Assembly: GCA_011316305.1 (NCBI GenBank)
Contig: SAUG01000125.1
Location: forward strand, 1-64,000
DNA from: Rusavskia elegans
Taxonomy: Eukaryota > Ascomycota > Lecanoromycetes > Teloschistales > Teloschistaceae
Length of the DNA: 64,000 nucleotides
Reading direction: 5' to 3'
The notes beneath the pieces are model-generated. The model had not been told where the DNA came from. It saw only the letters and a program-made list of their open reading frames with translations, and ran no database searches. This document shows, one piece after another, positions 32,599-44,868 of this stretch; the first letter of the stretch is position 1; every line of letters begins with the position of its first letter. Made by a program: the position numbers and the translations under genes.

Positions 32599-35216
32599 CT
32601 ACCAACCGCCCTTTCCAGCAAAACCACTACTATCCTCAATCTTCTTTTGCCCCGATCCGCGGGTGGACTTCTGTTGTGCAGCTTCATGTTTGCGCAGCTC
32701 TTCGGGAACTCTCGAGATGGACGACTTCATGAGCATTTGCTTCAGATCGTACCTGTGGCATAAAGTCAGTAAAGCTTTCACAGGGGACAAGGAATGATAG
32801 GAATTTGTGAACATACATCACATCGGTATCTTCATTACCAAGGAAGGTGATCGCAACACCACTCTTGCCAGCTCGTCCAGTACGGCCAATACGATGGGTG
32901 TAACTCTCAATGCTGCCGGCCATGTTAAAGTTGACGACCAAGCTGACGTCCGGAACGTCAATACCCCTGCCCGCCAGATCCGTAGCGACCAGGACATCTG
33001 TGCTGCCACTGCGAAGGGAGGCCAAAGCCGATTCTCTTTGCTCTTGCGTCTTGCCACCGTGAAGGGTCACTGATGAGAATCCCATGTGCTTGATGTCTCG
33101 CGCAACAGCGTCGCAGTTCCGCTTGATGTTGACAAAGACAATGACAGGAGGCTGGAATTCTCGCGACGAAAGAAGCTCACCGAGCCTCTTCTTTCTCTTG
33201 TCTTCGCCCGCAACGAACTCCACACGCTGTTCGACGGTCTCGACTGCTTCTCCAACATTACCGATTGTAACAATAGCGGGTCTGCGAAGGTATTTCCTTG
33301 CGATACGCTCGACCGCAGACGGCATGGTAGCTGTATACATCATCGTTTGCCGGTAGCGGTCTTTACCCCCCAGATGTTGACTCATAATGTGGACGTTCTC
33401 GGCCTCCTCAGAATCTGGTTTCATGTTGGCGACAGGAAGGGCGTCTAAGATCTTGTTGACCGGTTCTTCGAAGCCGAGGTCAATCATCCTGTCAGCCTCA
33501 TCCATAATTACGTAGCAGCACTGTCCTAATACCAGCACCCTCCGCTCGATACAATCCACCAAACGTCCAGGTGTAGCAATGATGATTTCCGCTCCGTCAC
33601 GCAGGTTGTAGGCTTGTTCCTCCAGCGAGTGGCCACCTACAATGCTCACACACGTAAATCCCAGAGGTGTTGCAAACTTTCTGGCCTCGATCTCGATCTG
33701 TTGAGCTAATTCACGAGTTGGTGCTAGGATTACCGCATACGGACCATCGTTTTTGGTCAAATCGTTGAGCGCTGGTAGTTCTGATATGTAGACGAGAAGA
33801 GGCAAAAGAAATGCGGCGGTTTTCCCAGATCCAGTAACAGCTACTCCTATCAGATCTCTCGACTGCAGAGCGATAGGGATTGCGGCACGCTGAACAGCCG
33901 AAGGTTCGGTATAACCCACTTGAGCCACGACGTCGAGCAACTTCTTTGGTAGATTGGATTCTGCCCATGAGCGCATGGGATCTGGGATCGCTCCGCCCTT
34001 AGTGCTGATATTGAAATCTTCTTTAAATATGCGCCAGTCTCTCTCGCGCATGTGCTCCAGCTTTTTCTCACTCCAATGTTTTTCGATCGAGTTCCTGCCG
34101 CCCTCCTCCCTTCTTCTCCGCTCCATTTCCATCATTTCTTGCGCTCGGGCGCTACCCGATTCCCTGTCTCTTTCCTCTAGTGCTTTGGCGTATTTCCGGG
34201 CCACGCCATCCGCAAGGTCCTCTGCAAAACCACCCAGATGCCCTCGCCCATAGAAGTTGGCCTCAGCACGAGCTTGATAGAGCGGATTGTAGTCTGGACT
34301 TGTATCTTCCTCTGCATTCCATTCAAAATTGAACTTCTTTTCCGTAGTCCGTCGCCGCTTCTTCTTGGCAGAGAATGTAGATTGATTCTGATCGGCACCC
34401 ATGTATCTTTGTCGTATTAGGTTCTGTTGAGCGTCTTCGACAGCTGGGCGCTTTATTTCTTTGCCATTCAAACCGCCCTTAGCAGTATGGCGAGGAGGAG
34501 AGGGCGGCGCCATGTCATAGCCTTGGTTGGGCTGAGATTGCTGTTGCGTTCGCATAGCTGCAGGACCTGTGGGGATTTCTCCCGTTCGCAGAGCTCGAGG
34601 TCCGGTAGGAACCGCAGGACGGGAGACGCTATTCATGCCGTTGGTGGATGGTAGCGGTGTTTTTACCCCTTTCCGCGTTGAGTGAACCATGCTTCCATTG
34701 GCTCCGTTGGACTCCACTTTCGGACTGGGAGCGCTGGGTTTCCCCCGTTGCTCCTCCTCCGCCTCTTTTTTTCGTTTTTCGAGAGCCAGTTTCTCACGCT
34801 GCGCTTTGGATAAGAATTTGGGCTACATTGTCATGTTTCAGGTCAGTGTGGCCCTGAGCACTAAAAGACGCTGTGTAAACATAGGAAACGAATATTTGGG
34901 GGTTGAAACATACTTTTGAGGTTGCCTCATCCGCTTCCTTCTTCTTGCGCAGAATTTCCTCGACACTGAGAGGCTGCTTGTAACTCGAGGGTCCCCATCC
35001 TTGCTTGGTCTTCTCCTTAACTTCCGTCGGTGGCGGAGGAGGTTGTTCGTTCACAGCAGCTGGCGGAGGTGGTGGCGGAAAATCCTCCGGTGGTGGGGGA
35101 GGAGCCCGCAATTCTGGAGGAGGTGGGGGAGGTGTTGAGGGTCGCTCGAATGGCTCTGGAGGGGGCGCTGGAGGTAATGAGTTCTGCAGAAAACCGTTCA
35201 CTGCATGGCCGTTCAT
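32599..35216 (-). CDS. PRP28: DEAD-box RNA helicase Prp28
   Basis: Prp28 (DDX23 in animals) is the ATPase that displaces U1 from the 5' splice site so that U6 can pair there. Minus-strand exons are 35216-34914, 34822-32817 and 32752-32599, giving 820 aa. The N-terminus is proline-rich with long P runs, followed by an EKLALEKRKKEAEEE helix and basic segments. The helicase core shows the Q motif region (SAVQRAAIPIALQ), motif I AVTGSGKTAAF, Ia PTRELAQ, Ib TPGRL, II DEAD, III TATMP, V ATDLAGRGIDVPD and VI HRIGRTGRAG. The last intron (GTATGT..CCACAG) is phase 2 and restores DVMYDLKQMLMKS. It is head to head with the mL59 gene, with about 180 bp between start codons. Confidence 0.96.
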
Positions 35217-35398
35217 GATGAGCTTCTATGTAAAGGATAAACGGACAGGAGCAATGTTAAGTAAGGTGAACAGCGACGGAGCGAACCTCGGAAGGTGACT
35301 ATCGAAATAAGATGCGGCTCAAGATCTAGCTTACTAAGCACGCCTACTTTCTCGAGGAGACCTCCCTTCATTATACTTATGGTGTGACAATCTTCAAT

Positions 35399-36009
35399 AT
35401 GACAGCGCAGATTGAGTACGTTCGACTCGCCCAGACATTACCACCTAGGCTTCTTAGGTTTTTTGCCCGCTATCCTCCCACAGTAAAATCTGCTACCAGC
35501 CAGCAAGGCGCGGCCACATCCGTTCAAACATCCGTCAATAGCTCTTCCACCAATCTCGATGCGGATCGGACGGAACCGACAATGAAACTCGCACTCGCTC
35601 CATCAGATAGTCCGAATCCCTTCAAACCACATAAACATCCTGAGACTGGCCGATGGCACGATCCTGTCTTTTCGCTGAGGAGGCAGGCTGATCTAGTCAA
35701 AATGGCGAAAGCCAATGGGGTAGAGGAACTCTTACCCTACACTATCAAAGGATCCGATGAGGCTAGGAAGAGGCGGGAAGACCATGGTCTTCGTGTCAAA
35801 GGCACTGGCATTGGGCAGCGAGTCAAGGGGAAGGCATGGGAGCGGACAATGAAGAGTAGACTCGGACATAGGAAGCAGGCTATGCTGGACATGCCAGCCA
35901 TGATTCAGCAATGGAAGCAGGTATGTTGGGCTAATGCCCCTGCCTCAATCAGAACTAACTGTGCATACAGCTGGGTCATGGTCGTGGCTTGAAAAAGTGG
36001 CCGAGATAA
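35399..36009 (+). CDS. MRPL25: Mitochondrial large-subunit ribosomal protein mL59 (MRPL25)
   Basis: A fungal mitochondrial ribosome protein. Exons 35399-35920 and 35971-36009 give 186 aa. The N-terminus (YVRLAQTLPPRLLRFFARYP) is the conserved start of the family and also basic and amphipathic, as needed for import. The core NPFKPHKHPETGRWHDP, YSLRRQ-like FSLRRQADLVKMAKANG, and VKGTGIGQRVKG are typical. The small last exon supplies the basic C-terminus LGHGRGLKKWPR. The ATG at 35399 is the first in frame. Without splicing the frame would end in unrelated residues. It shares a short divergent promoter with PRP28. Confidence 0.9.
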
Positions 36010-36764
36010 GAACTATCCCTACTTGGGATATTTCGACAACCGATCTAGCATGGGATTAAGACGAACTTGGTGCCACGCGGTCAGAGTCATGGCGTAACCT
36101 CGCAAATCTTGGAAGCCTACAGCGCCGCTGTTGCTTCCGTCTCACGACAATGTCGTCACAGGTTTAGACGTTGGAGCGTGGACAATGTGATGGAGAAGAT
36201 GGAAGGAGAACGAGACTGATAATCAGTCGAGAATTGTTCACTGCGCTATGAGATATAGCCAGCTTTTTATGGCGGACCCATCGATTGAAGCGACGATGGT
36301 TGCCTCAAACACGTGGCCATTGTATCTTGCAAGGACTGTTTAATAGCAAAGAACAGCCAAAGACCTCATGGGAGGCATTAAGAGGCATTGGGAGGACTTG
36401 ACTTGCTGCGCATAAGGCTTGATATGCGTGAAAAGACCATTATCAGCACTTCAATAGTTCCCTGGAACTATCAATGCCAAGTTCAGCAAGTTCCAAGAAT
36501 TTTGGTATTATGAGCTGGTATATATTCATGATTGTCTTTGGTTTTAATTATTAAAGGAAATTAGACTTGTTTTCACGACTTCTTGAAGAAAATAGGCGGC
36601 AATTCATAAATTGGCGGCACCAGGCGGCTGCGGCAAAAATCCAGGTGCCTCCGTATTCGGCAACGATTCAGGAGACTCCATCGTCATCGCACATGCTTAG
36701 TAAATGGCGACATTCTTGTACTCATCTTCAGAAGTATATGTTTTAGATCTTCGAACGACAGTCA
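36010..36764. other. Intergenic region upstream of the aminopeptidase gene
   Basis: About 750 bp without a recognisable gene. A GGGAGG/GAGGCATT-rich stretch near 36370-36400 and AT-rich tracts near 36520-36560 were noted. Nothing else is supported. Confidence 0.55.
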
Positions 36765-39745
36765 ATGAGTCATAGATTCTTGACTGTAGGTAGACCTGCA
36801 TTAAGCTCAGCGAAACAGCCATTGATATCGTACAATAAACTCCCTGTATTTCGACGGCTACACAATCCAGCTCCCAGAGATTTTCATTCTCAAGCACGAT
36901 ATCGCCCCGTCTCTCTGCGCACTCGCCGTCTACCCGCAGTCTATTCTCGGCGACAGAGCATTAGGCTCTGCTCATATAAAAATATCATGTGCAGAGCGAA
37001 AGATGACCTGGCGGCTGCAAGCGTTGACGTTTCGAAGGGAAGAGAGGTCTTACCCGCCAATGTGAAGCCAGTCCATTATAGCCTTACACTAGAGCCCGAT
37101 TTCGAGAAATTCACCTACGAAGGAGAAGTCGTCATTGAGTATGTGAAGCCAACGATACAGCATATTATAGGGACCAAATCCCTATTGATCCATCTCCAAC
37201 AACAGGCGCTCACTGACGGATGTGCAGTCTCGATGTCAAAGAAAACACGACTTCTATAGCCCTCAACACCCTTGAGTTAGATGTTCACACCACAAGGATC
37301 ACAGCTGGCGACAATGAGATCACATCCTCGCCAAAGCTAGCTTACAACGAAGATGCCCAAGTCACCACTATCACCTTCGACAAGTCGCTATCTGCTGGCT
37401 CCAAAGCTCAGCTTACGCAAACCTTCACCGGCCAACTCAATGACAAGATGGCAGGGTTCTATCGGTCATCGTACAAGCACAACGGAACAACTAAGTACTT
37501 GGCTACCACCCAAATGGAGCCGACTGATGCCCGACGAGCATTTCCATGTTTCGACGAGCCAGCCTTGAAGGCTGAGTACACCATCACCCTGATCGCTGAC
37601 AAGCATCTTACTTGTCTCAGTAACATGGATCAGGTGTCAGTAAACCAGGTTGAGTCAAAAATCACTGGAGGCGAGAAGAAAGCAGTGACCTTCAGGAAAA
37701 CACCACTCATGTCGTCCTATCTTCTAGCATTTATCGTTGGCGAGCTCAATTGTGTTGAGACAAATGACTTCCGAGTCCCCGTAAGGGTCTTTGCTACACC
37801 GGACAAAGATATCGAACATGGTCGATTCTCCCTAGATCTAGCAGCAAAAACCTTGGACTTCTATGAGAAAACCTTTGACAGCAAATTTCCTCTGCCGAAG
37901 ATGGACATGGTGGCTATTCCTGACTTTAGCGCGGGAGCTATGGAGAATTGGGGTCTCATCACCTACAGGGTAGTAGACGTGCTTTTTGACCCAAAGACCA
38001 GTGGAGCATCTACAAAGGAGCGGGTTGCAGAAGTTGTACAACATGAATTGGCACACCAGTGGTTCGGGAATCTCGTCACCATGGACTTCTGGGAAGGTTT
38101 ATGGCTCAATGAAGGATTTGCAACATGGATGTCTTGGTACTCATGTAACAAATTCTACCCAGAGTGGAAAGTCTGGCAGAGCTATGTGACCGACACTCTG
38201 CAGGGTGCCCTCTCCCTTGACTCGCTGCGGAGCAGCCACCCGATTGAGGTACCGGTCAAGCGTGCCGACGAAATAAACCAAATATTCGATGCGATCTCAT
38301 ACTCCAAAGGGTCATGCGTGTTGAGGATGATCTCTACATATCTTGGGGAACAAACGTTCATGGAAGGTATCCGGCGATATCTGAAAAAGCACGCTTATGG
38401 CAACACCAAGACCGAAGATCTATGGGCTGCGCTGAGCGACGCAAGCGGTAAACCGGTGGAGAAGATTATGGACATCTGGACCAAGAACGTAGGGTATCCC
38501 GTCGTCACAGTCGATGAGGGTTCGGACTCGAATACCATCAGAGTCAAGCAGAACCGCTTCCTCAGAACAGCCGACGTCAAGCCTGAAGAGGACAAGACAC
38601 TGTTCCCAGTGTTTCTTGGTCTTCGAACAAAGAATGGCGTCGACGAAGAACTCACGTTGTCGGAGCGTGAACAAGAATTCAAGATCCCAGACACCGATTT
38701 CTTCAAACTTAACGCGGACCACTCCGGCATTTATCGAACCCTATATTCACCCTCTCGACTCGAGAAGCTTGGGGAAGCGGCCAAGGAAGGTCTCCTGAGC
38801 GTCGAAGATCGAGCCGGTATGATCGCAGATGCTGGCGCTCTCGCTTCTTCCGGCTACGGCAAGACCTCCGGCATCCTTTCTCTTGTCAAAAGCTTCCACT
38901 CGGAGCCCGAATTCGTCGTTTGGAGCGAGTTACTCTCTCGCATTTCTGCTATCCGCTCGGCATGGGTATTTGAGCCCGAGTCCACCCGCAAGGCATTAAA
39001 GTCATTCCAGCGATCCCTAGTCAGCAGCCAGGCCCACAGCAAAGGTTGGACTTTCACTCCAGACGAGGACCACATCCAGGCTCAATTCAAAGCTATGCTC
39101 TTCGGTAGCGCCGGCCTTGCTGGTGACGAAAAGATTGTCGAAGCCGCAAAGGACATGTTCACAAAATTCAAAGGTGGAGATCGATCGGCCATTCACCCCA
39201 ATATCCGAGGCAGCGTTTACGCCATTGTCCTCCGCAATGGCGGTCAGGACGAATACGATGCCATCCTCAAAGAATACCAGACCGCCAACGATGCCGACGA
39301 GCGCAATACCGCGCTCCGAAGTCTCGGCCGCGTCAATACCACCGAACTCATCGACCGCAGCCTCGCCCTTCCGCTCTCCGACCAAGTCAAGGGCCAAGAC
39401 GTCTACCTCCCACTCGCCGGACTGCGGAACGAAGCCAAGGGCATCGAAGCGCTCTGGCAATGGATGACGAGCAACTGGGATGCCATCGAGAAGAAGTGTC
39501 CGCCGGGGTTGACGATGCTGAGTAGCGTGGTGCAAATATGCACCAGCGGGTTCACGACCGAGGAGCAACTGAAGGAGGTGCAGACGTGGTTCGAAGGTCG
39601 AAGCACCAAGGGGTTCGATCGAGCGCTTGACCAGAGCTATGATGCCGTTCGAGCCAAGGCGAAGTGGCTGGCGCGGGATAAGGGGGATGTGGAACAATGG
39701 CTGCAGAAGGAAGGGTTTCTGGGCAAGGAGGGTGGGAAGCTTTAG
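36765..39745 (+). CDS. M1-family zinc aminopeptidase (Aap1/Ape2, puromycin-sensitive type)
   Basis: A broad-specificity aminopeptidase that trims N-terminal residues from peptides. Exons 36765-37138 and 37228-39745 give 963 aa from the first ATG, or 889 aa from the ATG at 36987 (MCRAKDDL), which is the usual start of the cytosolic enzyme. The join GEVVID/LDVKENT restores the family sequence. The exopeptidase motif GAMEN is at about 361-365 (long numbering). The zinc site HELAH is at 397-401, with E420 eighteen residues later (WLNEGFATW). The extra 74 residues of the long form are Arg/Ser-rich and nearly free of acidic residues, like a mitochondrial presequence. Two products, one mitochondrial and one cytosolic, are therefore possible, as for yeast Ape2-type enzymes with alternative starts. 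Confidence 0.95.
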
Positions 39746-40519
39746 TATGTAGATGACAGCTCTCGCATAAATGGTCGAGGGTTGGGTATGTAACATATGC
39801 GAAGGGACATCCTCTTCATACAACTACCTAGTACCATGCTTGGACATATGCGTCGATGTACCGATTTGTGGAAAAGGTCTACAATCGGTACAACGACTAC
39901 ATACCTTACATCCCCGTCCTCAATTGTTTTTCTACGTGTCATGTGTTATATTGTCCCGAGGCAGGGATACTGTGGACATTGAACAACACAGTCAAATGTG
40001 TGGAGAGAAATTGAGAGTGTAGACTTTGATTTCAGAATTGCTAGTCATATTCTTCATGCAGCCCCTGGTATCTGGAATGCTGTAGTTGTGGACCCTAATC
40101 ATGCCCATCTCGACGCCTCCCATATCTGCAATTTGATCATTGGATGCTGCCCTGCTTCGTGACTGTAATTCGACGGCGCCTGACAAAATTCCCATCCCTG
40201 TTCTCCACACATGATACAGTGTCACCTATCCCAAACCCAAATGGCGGATTCACTAGACTGAATGGAAGAAGAAAACAAGTTCTCCACTACCCCATATCAA
40301 CATGGGGCGAGCCGCGCCCAGTGTCCTCTGCTGCCCTGTCAAAGTGAAGTGTTACACCGCCAACGCCTGACATTGCTAGGGAGTCTTTGGCAAAATCCCG
40401 CACACGGAACATATTCGAAACTAAAGATTATGAAATGGCTTTTCGAGCGCTGCTCAGAATCGCTGAGCGAAAAAAAGAGCGCGACGTGGAATAGCGGTGA
40501 CATGCAACGATAAAGATGG
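39746..40519. other. Intergenic region between convergent genes
   Basis: About 770 bp between the ends of the aminopeptidase (+) and ATG1 (-). It holds 3' flanks only; no gene or repeat was recognised. Confidence 0.6.
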
Positions 40520-43500
40520 TCATCGAGGGGGCGTGCCGCCGAGGACATTGGAAGCGGTGGAGGCAGCAGCGTTGGCGGGAGACTTGGTGGTGGTAGATGG
40601 CACAGGCTGGTTGATTGTGCTCGTTCGTTTGGAGATCACCTGCATTTTCTTCTTCAGCGCTGCTAGTCGTGCTCGTATGCTTGTAACCACTGCTAACTTG
40701 TTAGCACTGTCGGTGATGGAGATACCAATTTAGAGCCTAGCTTACTCTTGAGCACGACCTTTCTATCCTCCGCCTCCACAGGATCCCCTGGACTCGTGTT
40801 CGCATCCGTGCTCCTTGACTCATTAGATTCATGACTGGAAATCTTCTGACCGGACTCTTCGTTGTCTTCCAGAACAGCTTCCAGCATCCGTATGGCAGTG
40901 ACATATGCAATCTCGCAGCCAGGCAAATCTTCTCCGACCAACTCGTTGACCGCAGCCGATCGGCTCATTTCCAGTGCACGATCATACATCAATTTTTCTG
41001 CCGTCACCCCAACGCTGACAGCAACATTATCCGCCGATGTCCCCATGGCTGGCACGGATCGGGATACAGCAGGATGATTGCTCGGATGGCTCGGGTGGTC
41101 CGGAGGAAGCTGCTGCTGAGCTTCGATGAGCTTAAGGCGTACGAATTCAGCTTTTCCGAGGACCTCATTGAACCGGCTCCGAACCCATTGAACCACATTG
41201 TTGACGCGGTTGCCGACTGCAGTGTTGGTTTGAGCTTTCGGTGATGCTGACTCGTCGACGATCACTCCTCGACTTTTTCGGGCCCACCAGGCGCCGGCAA
41301 TGTCCATCGATCTCGCCAGCAACGATAACGCCTTCACGTACAATACCAAGGCTTCTTCGGAAAGCGTGACAACAGCCCCGGCGGTCAGGCCTTCGTCTTC
41401 GGTTCCGCTGGCACTTCCCCCGCCTCCTTCAGAAATGCCAACTTGGCGCAGACCCAACCCGTGATCCATGGAAGGGGCAACTGGTATTAGCTGCTTATAT
41501 TTGACCTCTGCAAAGCCATAGACAACATCACTTCTTGTGGCCGACTCTTCGACGATCAAGATGGCCTTCGAGTCCTCATCCAGCGGTAGCGAGCCCTTGG
41601 TGCCATTTCCTATCAACAACATGCTTCCTTGATTCGTTGGATAGGCTGGGAAAGGATTGTACGAAGGTGGTGACTGGCCGCTTCGCCCAAAGCCCAGAGG
41701 AGGTGAAAAGCCCATGTTGAGCAGCCGGCCGCTCGCCATGTTGATCGCCTTAGATATAGCAGAAGTTGCCGACGTGGAATCTTTGATTCTTCGTTCGTAG
41801 GAATTTTGGCGATGATGCAAGTGGTCGGGCCTCTTCCCACTTGCTATTTGTAATGCTCGCGAGGGAGCCACTTGAGCGCCCGTCACGCTGGTTGGGGATC
41901 CCTGAGTTGTTGCCCGACGTACCATGGCCCCACGTTGTCCGTCTTGCGGCGTCCTCGCCATCCCTCCGTGCTCAGTAGCAAGCTGGTCCGCGAATGCATT
42001 AACTTCGACCGCCCGTTTCTCTACCAATACGTAATCTCTCTCAAAGGCCACGTCTTGAGCTGCGCGTTCTTGTGCTTCCCGTGCGTCTCGACTTGCTTGG
42101 TCTTCTCTCTTGGTTGGGAGGCGTTCTCGTTGGGAAGGTCTCCGTACAGGGGTGTTCGTTTGCGATGGCACTGCGTTGCTACTTGGTTGTCTTTGTATAA
42201 GGACGGCGGCCGCAGTTGCATTATGTGGAGACGAAGACTGTACATCCTGCCGTGCGGGTGCGGTAGTGTGGGATATTATACTAGGCCTGCGCGGTCGAGA
42301 TATCTTTTCGCTGGTCTCTCGAGCTCCTCCCGATGGTTCGGAGCGACGTTCAGCGGTACGAAGATGACCAGCCGTCGCTCGCGGTGGCGTACCGGACAGG
42401 TTTCGGACATCTGCTTGCTCTTGCCTAGCTGAAGATGGCTGATCGCTGTGGGGGCGGGTACGTTGCCTTGGGGACTGACTCAGGGCTGTTGAGCCATCGC
42501 TTCCCTTATGTTGAGCCCCTGGCGACTGTTGACCGCCTGACCCGTCATCTTCAGCTGATTGCCTCGTTTGGCGGTGGAGTTCGTCGGGCCGCTTTGGGAG
42601 CTCCGCCGGTTTATCTTCTTCAACTAATCCTGGTATCTGGTCCTTGATGACAGTATCGTTGAAGAAATCCGCGAAGCTTATGCGCTCAACGGGGTTTCGT
42701 CGAAGAAGTCGGCGAATGAGCCTTTTTAACGAGTCGCTCAAAGTCGTCTCTTCGGGAAACCTAATTCTATCCTCACTTCGCTCTATTTTCCTCAGAAGCT
42801 CGACGTGATTTGACGCTCGGAAAGGTGGTTTTCCGACCATCATCTCGTACAGCACGGTTCCGACGGACCAGAGGTCGGCCTTGGCATCATACTTTTCGTA
42901 GCGCAGAATTTCAGGCGCCATGTACAGAGGAGAGCCGCATAGTGTTTCAGCAAGAGAGGTGGATGGCAGGGAGCGAGCGAAGCCGAAGTCGGCGATCTTC
43001 AACGTAGGTAAGGATTCGACGCCGGCAACCGGTATCAGCGACTTTTCATGAGCAGCATATGGGACAGCTTCCGGCTTTGCTTTAGCATAGAACAAGGGAG
43101 ATGGATCGAGGAGAAGGTTCTGTGGTTTGACGTCCCGATGGATGAAGTTGCCTTCTCGGAGGAATTCGAGTGCACTTGCCAACTGCTTGAGGAAATGACG
43201 TACAACAACCTCATTCAAACCGCCGGCGGGAGGATTTGGATACTTCCTAATCATGTCCGCAGTTGCTTCATGCCGAGAAAGGGTATCCCGCTTTTTGATA
43301 AAGTATGACAAATCCCCCAACTGACAGAATTCCATGACAAGATGTATGTGAGCGGTCGTCTCTTGGCAGTCGATCAGCGCTACGATATGAGGATGATGGA
43401 GGCGCTTCAGGATATGGATCTCGGAATATAGGTTCTCCTTTAACTTCTTGTTGAGCTTGTTCATGTCGACGGATTTGATTGCCACATAGCCAGGACTTTT

Positions 43501-43758
43501 CTGTAGATAGAAGTAAGGTCAGCATAAGGGTATCTTAGAGAGTGTGACACTTTGGTAGTCAAGTCATCCCGGGAGCGGAGGCAATGGTATTGCATGAAGC
43601 GGGACGAGGCTGCTCACCGAGTACGTCGCTTTGTAGACGGTGGCGAAACTGCCCTTGCCAATCTCCTCCAACCTCCTGAAGCTTCCCACGGACATCTCGC
43701 CTTGTCCTGAAGGTCGAGGGCGCCTCGATGTCGAGGAAGCGGATGTGGGAGCGGCCAT
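40520..43758 (-). CDS. ATG1: Autophagy-initiating protein kinase Atg1
   Basis: Atg1 is the serine/threonine kinase that starts autophagosome formation together with Atg13 and Atg17. Minus-strand exons are 43758-43618, 43500-40746 and 40689-40520, giving 1021 aa. The kinase domain shows [14 protein letters not shown] (glycine loop), VAIK with K56, HRDVKPQN (168-175), DFG (218-220) and [12 protein letters not shown] long Ser/Gln/Arg-rich linker follows. Within it [13 protein letters not shown] contains YVLV (537-540), which fits the Atg8-interacting motif seen at this place in other fungal Atg1 proteins. The C-terminal third has the paired helical (MIT-like) region that binds Atg13. The last intron (GTAAGC..TAGCAG, CTAAC branch) is needed to reach the conserved [13 protein letters not shown]. 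An in-frame upstream ATG at 43836 exists, but 43758 matches family starts. Confidence 0.97.
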
Positions 43759-44868
43759 GGCGAGTGGTCGGGGCTTGCGTTGAAGTGTGGATGGAATGGC
43801 GCTGCCGACGTGGCGGGTGGATGTCAGTGTTACCACTGCAGATGTGGGTAAAGGGAGGCAGTGAGTGAGTTCGACATGAGGTGCGGGTGTTGTCGTGGTT
43901 GAGAGTCGAGGGTCGAGGGGTGGAGTGGTTCGAGGTAGGGGCCGCTGCAGGTCGCCGGGCTAGCAAGGCTACGAACAGTCGAGGATGATAGGTCTACTGC
44001 CGCGGTTGCGTGACGCAGGGTTTGCTAGAGCATCCCCATGCTGTTGGGATGATGCGTCTTGGATGTGGGAAGACGTGACGAGGCTAAGGTACTGTGAGTC
44101 AGGTGCACCGAGTCGGCGGGTGAGAGGTCCAGCGGCAGTGTCAACGGGAGACTAGAAGAATCAGATGGTAGATGGGAGGGATCAGAGCGCGATCATAGAT
44201 ACCAAAAAGGTCAAGTAATGGCAGTAGGTAGAGTCGTGTCAGGAGATCAAGCCTTGAGATGGAGTTACACGGGGAGTTATCATGAGGTAGGGTAACTTGA
44301 TACGGGTACCTCGAGTAGTGAGGAATAATAAGTACACCCAGTACTGAACAATAAGGTAAGTGACCTCACCTAGGTAATAATCACTCTGACATTTAAACGG
44401 TAGCTCTGATGCGCTAGAGTATGATAGGTATACATAGGCGATAGGCTGATAACCTTCGACAATCCTCCGTATAAAGTATATTTCCACTCTACCCCTACAT
44501 TCGTACCTCAGGTACACCTTCATTCAGACGAGACCTTCTCAATTGCTCATACTCCTTTAGCTCCGTTACCGGACGAATAAGAACAAGCTTCGAGTGCCTC
44601 CTCGAGCTCGTTCTTCAGACTTCAGATCATCCCCACCATCCCGCAATCGTCGTTACACTGCGATGCCAAGGTTTGTGGGGAAAGGCAAGATGATCTTGTT
44701 GCCTGAACTGGAGGGTCAAAGCTGAGGTTGCCTGTTCTCGTTATAGAGCTGTGATGTAATAATGGCCGGTTGCCTTGCCCCTATCTCCTCAATATCTACA
44801 TACTCCGCAGAAATTGGATCTATACTCAAGCCGTCCAGCGCCCATCGCTAAGCTGAGCAGTCCAACGT
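43759..44868. other. Intergenic region upstream of ATG1
   Basis: About 1.1 kb between the ATG1 start and the dolichol kinase stop. Short frames on both strands look random. No gene, RNA or repeat is supported. Confidence 0.6.

Noticed and set aside
39017..39823. 268-codon open frame on the minus strand
   Set aside because: It lies antisense to the C-terminal coding part of the M1 aminopeptidase, whose frame carries the conserved protein; the antisense frame has no domain and is a codon-bias shadow.
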